NCBI GenBank assembly: GCA_020832545.1
Contig: JAFIEK010000042.1
Coordinates: 1 to 32,211, forward strand
Origin: Pararhodobacter sp.
GTDB taxonomy: Bacteria; Pseudomonadota; Alphaproteobacteria; Rhodobacterales; Rhodobacteraceae
DNA length: 32,211 nt
Reading direction: 5' to 3'
Shown piece by piece: positions 28,530 through 32,211 of the stretch. Position numbers and translations under genes: made by a program. The first letter of the stretch is position 1. Every line of letters begins with the position of its first letter. The notes beneath the pieces were generated by a model. The model was not told the origin of the DNA. It saw only the letters and a list, made by a program, of their open reading frames with translations, and ran no database searches.

Positions 28530-30074
28530 TCAGCCGAAAGCGTCCGGTTCTGATGCCTTGCGCCCGGCGACGTAGGCCTCCAAAGCCTCAGTGATGCCCG
28601 GGTCCAGCGCCGGGGGCTGATAGTCGCGCAGTTGCTTTTCCACCCGCACCGCCGCCAGCGTCGCGGAATCGCGCGCGCCCTCGTCTTCCCAGGTCTCGAA
28701 CGGTTTGTAATCCAGCACATCCGAGCGCCAGAACGCCGTCTTGAAATTGGCCTGGGTGTGTTCACAGCCCAGAAAGTGCCCGCCGGGCCCGACTTCGCGC
28801 AGCGCGTCCATCGCCTGTCCGTTGTCGTCCATCGACACGCCCTGCGCCAGATGGTGCAGCGTGCCCAGCTGATCGGCATCAAGCACGAACTTCTCGAAGC
28901 TCGCAACCAGCCCACCTTCCAGCCAGCCGCAGGCGTGGAGCATGAAGTTCACCCCGGCCAGAAGCGCCATGTTCAGGCTGTTGGCGGTTTCATACGCCGC
29001 CTGCGCATCGGGCAGTTTTGAGCCACAGAACGCCCCCCCGGACCGATACGGCAGCCCCATCCGCCGCGCCAGTTGCCCCGCCCCATAGGTGATATGCGCG
29101 GCCTCCGGCGTGCCAAAGGTGGGCGCACCTGAATTCATGTCGATCGAGGTGACGAACGCCCCCATGATCACCGGCGCGCCGGGCCGGATCAGCTGGCTGT
29201 AGGCCACACCCGCCAGCACCTCGGCCAGTACCTGTGTCAGCGTGCCCGCCACCGTCACCGGCGCCATGGCCCCGCCGACGATAAAGGGCGAGATGATGCA
29301 GGCCTGACCAGCGCGCGCATACACCTCCAGCGCGCCCATCATCGTCGCATCAAAGGTCAGCGGCGAGTTGATGTTGATCAGCGAGGTCATCACGGTGTTC
29401 TGCTGAACGAAATCAGCCCCGAACAGGATTTCCGACATTTTCACCGAATCCTCGGCGCGCACGGGTTCGGTGACCGAGCCCATATAGGGCTTGTCCGACA
29501 ACGTCATATGCGCAAGCAGCATGTCCAGATGGCGCTTGTTCACCGCAATATCGGTGGGTTCACACACCGTGCCGCCCGAATGGTGCAACCATTTCGACAT
29601 ATAGCCCAGTTTTACGAAATTGCGGAAATCCTCCATGGTCGCATAGCGCCGCCCGCCTGCCAGATCGCGCACGAAGGGCGGGCCATAGACCGGCGCCAGC
29701 ACCAGCGACTTGCCGCCGATCTCGACATTGCGCGCGGGGTTGCGGGCATGCTGGGTGAATTGGCCCGGCGCGGTGGCGCAAAGTTGGCGCGCCAGTCCGC
29801 GCGGAATGCGCACCCGCTCGCCCTGTACATCGGCCCCGGCCGCGCGCCAGACCTCAAGTGCTGCGGGGTTCTCGACAAAGTTCACGCCGATCTCTTCCAG
29901 CACCGTATCGGCGTTCCACTCGATGATCTGCAACGCCTCTTCGTTAAGGATTTCCAGATTTGGGATGTTGCGCGTGATGAAGCGCGCGGTCTCCATGCTG
30001 ACCGCTGTGCGCGCCGCCCGCCGCGCGGCTCCGCCGCCACCGCGTGCGCGCCGTTCTGCCCCTGCTTCGCTCAT
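28530..30074 (-). CDS. Trimethylamine methyltransferase (MttB) family, non-pyrrolysine
   Basis: The protein of 514 residues belongs to the MttB superfamily, which moves a methyl group from a quaternary or tertiary amine to a corrinoid protein. There is no in-frame TAG, so it is the non-pyrrolysine type seen for glycine-betaine (MtgB-like) and related methyltransferases. TEPVRAEDSVKMSEILFGAD, SPLTFDATMMGALEVYARAG, PVIMGAFVTSIDMNSGAPTF, GTPEAAHITYGAGQLARRMG and PYRSGGAFCGSKLPDAQAAY are family blocks. The first 25 residues are Ala/Arg/Gly-rich and probably disordered. GGAGGG lies 7 nt upstream of the ATG at 30074. It is convergent with the usp gene and read towards the methyl-THF operon. The substrate is not set by sequence; no corrinoid protein is adjacent. 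Confidence 0.9.
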   Translation of the reverse strand: MSEAGAERRARGGGGAARRAARTAVSMETARFITRNIPNLEILNEEALQIIEWNADTVLEEIGVNFVENPAALEVWRAAGADVQGERVRIPRGLARQLCATAPGQFTQHARNPARNVEIGGKSLVLAPVYGPPFVRDLAGGRRYATMEDFRNFVKLGYMSKWLHHSGGTVCEPTDIAVNKRHLDMLLAHMTLSDKPYMGSVTEPVRAEDSVKMSEILFGADFVQQNTVMTSLININSPLTFDATMMGALEVYARAGQACIISPFIVGGAMAPVTVAGTLTQVLAEVLAGVAYSQLIRPGAPVIMGAFVTSIDMNSGAPTFGTPEAAHITYGAGQLARRMGLPYRSGGAFCGSKLPDAQAAYETANSLNMALLAGVNFMLHACGWLEGGLVASFEKFVLDADQLGTLHHLAQGVSMDDNGQAMDALREVGPGGHFLGCEHTQANFKTAFWRSDVLDYKPFETWEDEGARDSATLAAVRVEKQLRDYQPPALDPGITEALEAYVAGRKASEPDAFG

Positions 30075-30185
30075 CTCACGTCCCTCCGGAATCTTCCTCC
30101 TCCTTTTATCCGTTTCGCATTTCGCTCATGCCGCGATTGCGTCATCTGAAGCGGAAAACCGACATACCGGCGCGCGCCAATCCTC

Positions 30186-30214
30186 TTGCGATGGCCCGGT
30201 GAAAGCCGTATTCC
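30186..30214 (+). promoter_or_regulatory. Candidate promoter of guaA, leaderless spacing
   Basis: TTGCGA (30186-30191), a 17-nt spacer and TATTCC (30209-30214) end 6 nt before the ATG at 30221. There is no Shine-Dalgarno between. The -10 matches three of six bases, so the call is tentative. Confidence 0.35.
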
Positions 30215-30220
30215 CCGGCC

Positions 30221-31789
30221 ATGACCCAGCATGACCGCCTTCTGATCATCGACTTCGGCTCTCAGGTAACGCAGCTGATTGCGCGCCGCCTGCGTGAGCT
30301 GAATGTTTACTGCGAAATCCACCCGTTCAACCGGGTCGATGATGCCTTCCTGAAGGACTTCGCCCCCAAGGCGGTGATCTTCTCCGGCGGCCCGGCCTCG
30401 GTCTTTGCCGAGGGCGCGCCGATGCCGCCGGAATCGGTCTTTGATCTGGGCGTGCCGATTCTTGGCATCTGCTACGGCCAGCAGGTGATGATGCATTGTC
30501 TTGGCGGCAAGGTCGAACGCGGGCATGGAACGGCTGAATTCGGGCGCGCCTTTGTCACGCATACCGGCGCACCGCTTGATCTGCTGGATGGCTGGTTCGA
30601 CCCCGAAACGCACGGCGGCCGCGAACAGGTCTGGATGAGCCATGGCGATCATGTCTCGGCCATCGCACCCGGCTTTGCGGTCTACGGCACCTCCCCCAAC
30701 GCCCCCTTCGCCATAACCGCCGACCCGGTGCGCCATTTCTATGCCGTGCAGTTCCACCCTGAGGTTCACCACACCCCGCGCGGCGCACAGCTCTACGCCA
30801 ATTTCGTGCGTCTGGCAGGCTTTACCGGCGACTGGACGATGGGCGCCTACCGCGATGAAGCCGTGCGCGCGATCCGCGCACAGGTGGGCGACCGGCAGGT
30901 GATCTGCGGGCTGTCGGGCGGCGTTGACAGCTCGGTCGCCGCCGTGCTGATCCATGAGGCGATTGGCGATCAGCTGACCTGCGTTTTCGTCGATCATGGC
31001 CTCTTGCGGCTGGGCGAGGCCGATCAGGTGGTCTCGATGTTCCGCGACCATTACAACATCCCGCTGATCCACGCCGATGAGAGTGATCTGTTCCTCGGCA
31101 AGCTGGATGGCGTCTCCGATCCGGAAACAAAACGTAAGATAATCGGCGGTTTGTTCATCGATGTCTTCCAGAAATACGCCGACCAGATTGATGGCGCCGA
31201 GTTTCTGGCGCAGGGCACGCTCTACCCCGATGTCATCGAATCGGTCAGCTTTTCCGGCGGGCCCTCGGTCACCATCAAGTCACACCACAATGTCGGCGGG
31301 CTGCCGGAGAAAATGGGGCTGAAGCTGGTGGAACCCCTGCGCGAGCTGTTCAAGGATGAAGTCCGCGCATTGGGCCGTGAACTGGGCCTGCCCGACAGCT
31401 TCATTGGCCGCCACCCGTTTCCGGGGCCGGGCCTTGCCATCCGCTGCCCCGGCGAGATCACGCGCGAGAAGCTGGATATCCTGCGCAAGGCCGATGCGGT
31501 CTATATCGACCAGATCCGCAAGCATGGGCTGTATGATGAGATCTGGCAGGCCTTCGCCGCCATCCTGCCGATGCGCACAGTGGGCGTGATGGGCGACGGG
31601 CGCACCTATGATTTCGCGCTGGCGCTGCGCGCAGTCACCTCGGTCGATGGCATGACGGCGGATTATTACCCGTTCACCCATGATTTTCTGGGCGAAACCG
31701 CGACGCGGATCATCAATGAAGTGCAGGGCGTGAACCGGGTGTTCTACGATTGCACCTCAAAACCGCCGGGCACGATCGAACTGGAGTAG
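30221..31789 (+). CDS. guaA: GMP synthase (glutamine-hydrolysing)
   Basis: GuaA turns XMP into GMP with glutamine and ATP. The 522 residues have the normal order: an N-terminal class I glutamine amidotransferase with C84 in GICYGQQ and H179 and E181 in FHPEVHH; an ATP pyrophosphatase domain with the P-loop GLSGGVDSS (residues 230-238); and the C-terminal dimerisation domain ending KPPGTIELE, the standard C-terminus. [20 protein letters not shown] and [21 protein letters not shown] are further signature stretches. The ATG at 30221 has no ribosome binding site and lies just behind a promoter-like sequence, so it may be leaderless. It is divergent to the MttB-family gene. The ABM-family gene follows after 4 nt and is probably cotranscribed. 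Confidence 0.97.
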   Translation: MTQHDRLLIIDFGSQVTQLIARRLRELNVYCEIHPFNRVDDAFLKDFAPKAVIFSGGPASVFAEGAPMPPESVFDLGVPILGICYGQQVMMHCLGGKVERGHGTAEFGRAFVTHTGAPLDLLDGWFDPETHGGREQVWMSHGDHVSAIAPGFAVYGTSPNAPFAITADPVRHFYAVQFHPEVHHTPRGAQLYANFVRLAGFTGDWTMGAYRDEAVRAIRAQVGDRQVICGLSGGVDSSVAAVLIHEAIGDQLTCVFVDHGLLRLGEADQVVSMFRDHYNIPLIHADESDLFLGKLDGVSDPETKRKIIGGLFIDVFQKYADQIDGAEFLAQGTLYPDVIESVSFSGGPSVTIKSHHNVGGLPEKMGLKLVEPLRELFKDEVRALGRELGLPDSFIGRHPFPGPGLAIRCPGEITREKLDILRKADAVYIDQIRKHGLYDEIWQAFAAILPMRTVGVMGDGRTYDFALALRAVTSVDGMTADYYPFTHDFLGETATRIINEVQGVNRVFYDCTSKPPGTIELE

Positions 31790-31793
31790 TGGC

Positions 31794-32066
31794 ATGCTCA
31801 CCCTCACCGGCCTGTTGATCTGCACATCCGAGGCCCAGGCCGCCTGCGTGCGCGCCCATGCCGAGGCGCATATCCGCCTGTCGCGCGCCGAGCCGGGCTG
31901 CCTGTCATTCACGCTGATGCAGACCGCCGATCCGATGGTCTGGCAGGTCGATGAGGCCTTCATTGACCGCGCGGCCTTTGAGGCCCATCAGATGCGCACT
32001 GCCAACAGCGACTGGGGACAGGCGACCAAAGGCATCAAACGCGATTTTACGCTGCACGAGGCATGA
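31794..32066 (+). CDS. ABM-family monooxygenase-like protein (quinol monooxygenase type)
   Basis: The protein of 90 residues is an antibiotic biosynthesis monooxygenase domain: LTGLLICTSEAQAACVRAHAEAHIRLSRAEPGCLSF, then FTLMQTADPMVWQVDEAFIDRAAFEAHQMRTANSDW, with the usual histidine-containing second helix. Its closest look-alikes in this window are the ABM protein at 12600-12944 and, in fold, the YciI and NIPSNAP proteins. The ATG at 31794 lies 4 nt after the guaA stop, with GGAG at 31783-31786 serving as ribosome site, so it is read in the guaA transcript. No metabolic link with GMP synthesis is obvious. The substrate is unknown. Nothing else recognisable follows before the low-quality window end. 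Confidence 0.85.
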   Translation: MLTLTGLLICTSEAQAACVRAHAEAHIRLSRAEPGCLSFTLMQTADPMVWQVDEAFIDRAAFEAHQMRTANSDWGQATKGIKRDFTLHEA

Positions 32067-32154
32067 AGCCAACGACCGGCTGAAAGTGCCAGACACAGGG
32101 ACAGCGTCCAGACGCCTGCAACGGGGTTGCGCGCCAAAGGCGTGCGAACCCGGG

Positions 32155-32211
<57 letters not shown>

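Noticed and set aside
28530-30074. Pyrrolysine-containing MttB
   Set aside because: No in-frame TAG is present in the whole reading frame and no pyl genes are nearby.

Overview
The window looks like chromosomal core DNA of a Rhodobacteraceae-type alphaproteobacterium. The signs are high G+C, typical family members (DUF1489, DUF985 cupin, class II ribonucleotide reductase NrdJ, a 'virulence factor'/MTHFR-like/methyltransferase trio) and a GC-rich intergenic repeat with an AATATCCYGGGGGA core that I remember from this family. No phage, IS element, integrase, CRISPR array, tRNA or rRNA is visible. The left edge cuts a phosphoenolpyruvate synthase gene. The right edge ends in a 38-base G run that is probably a contig-end artefact.

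Layout. 1-6.4 kb: pps and moaA on the minus strand, then a small lipoprotein, a DUF985 cupin and purB on the plus strand, with purB converging on pgi across a 9-bp perfect inverted repeat. 6.6-10.3 kb: plus-strand AlkA-type DNA glycosylase, a carboxylesterase, an HNH endonuclease, a LuxR-type regulator and a small secreted protein. 10.4-13.7 kb: a membrane-anchored NYN-type RNase, an ArsR-type regulator with a GFA-family gene behind it, and divergent to it a NIPSNAP/ABM pair, then a nucleotidyltransferase-like protein. 13.7-17.9 kb: an 837-residue fused membrane/spermidine-synthase-like protein and an overlapping tetR-yciI-tag operon. 18-23.2 kb: nrdJ, divergent DUF1489, and ppx-rlmE. 23.5-25.3 kb: two tandem paralogous outer-membrane beta-barrel genes, each with its own upstream element and terminator. 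25.5-30.1 kb: a one-carbon/corrinoid methyltransfer module (virulence-factor-family protein, MTHFR-like protein, methyl-THF:corrinoid methyltransferase, and a convergent non-pyrrolysine MttB homologue), with a universal stress protein gene in the middle. 30.2-32.1 kb: guaA and an ABM-family monooxygenase.

How the genes fit together. Three proteins here use or are expected to use cobalamin chemistry (NrdJ, the methyl-THF methyltransferase and the MttB homologue), so the organism depends on B12. The methyltransfer module should feed a methyl group from a quaternary amine through a corrinoid protein to tetrahydrofolate and on to methylene-THF, but no corrinoid carrier or reductive activator lies in this window. 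Two unrelated 3-methyladenine glycosylases (AlkA type and Tag) indicate alkylation repair.

Regulatory signals that can be read directly include a TTGA-N6-TCAA FNR-type box at class II spacing in front of the universal stress gene, and a 16-bp near-palindrome between the -35 and -10 of the tetR operon. The two omp genes share a 30-bp block at the same distance (82 nt) from their starts. Several genes (guaA, DUF1489, the fused membrane/spermidine-synthase gene) have no Shine-Dalgarno and a promoter-like sequence so close to the ATG that they may be leaderless. I found no clearly new multi-gene system. The best leads are the split corrinoid module with its unusual MTHFR-like protein, the FNR-linked universal stress gene, the intergenic inverted-repeat family and the duplicated omp unit.
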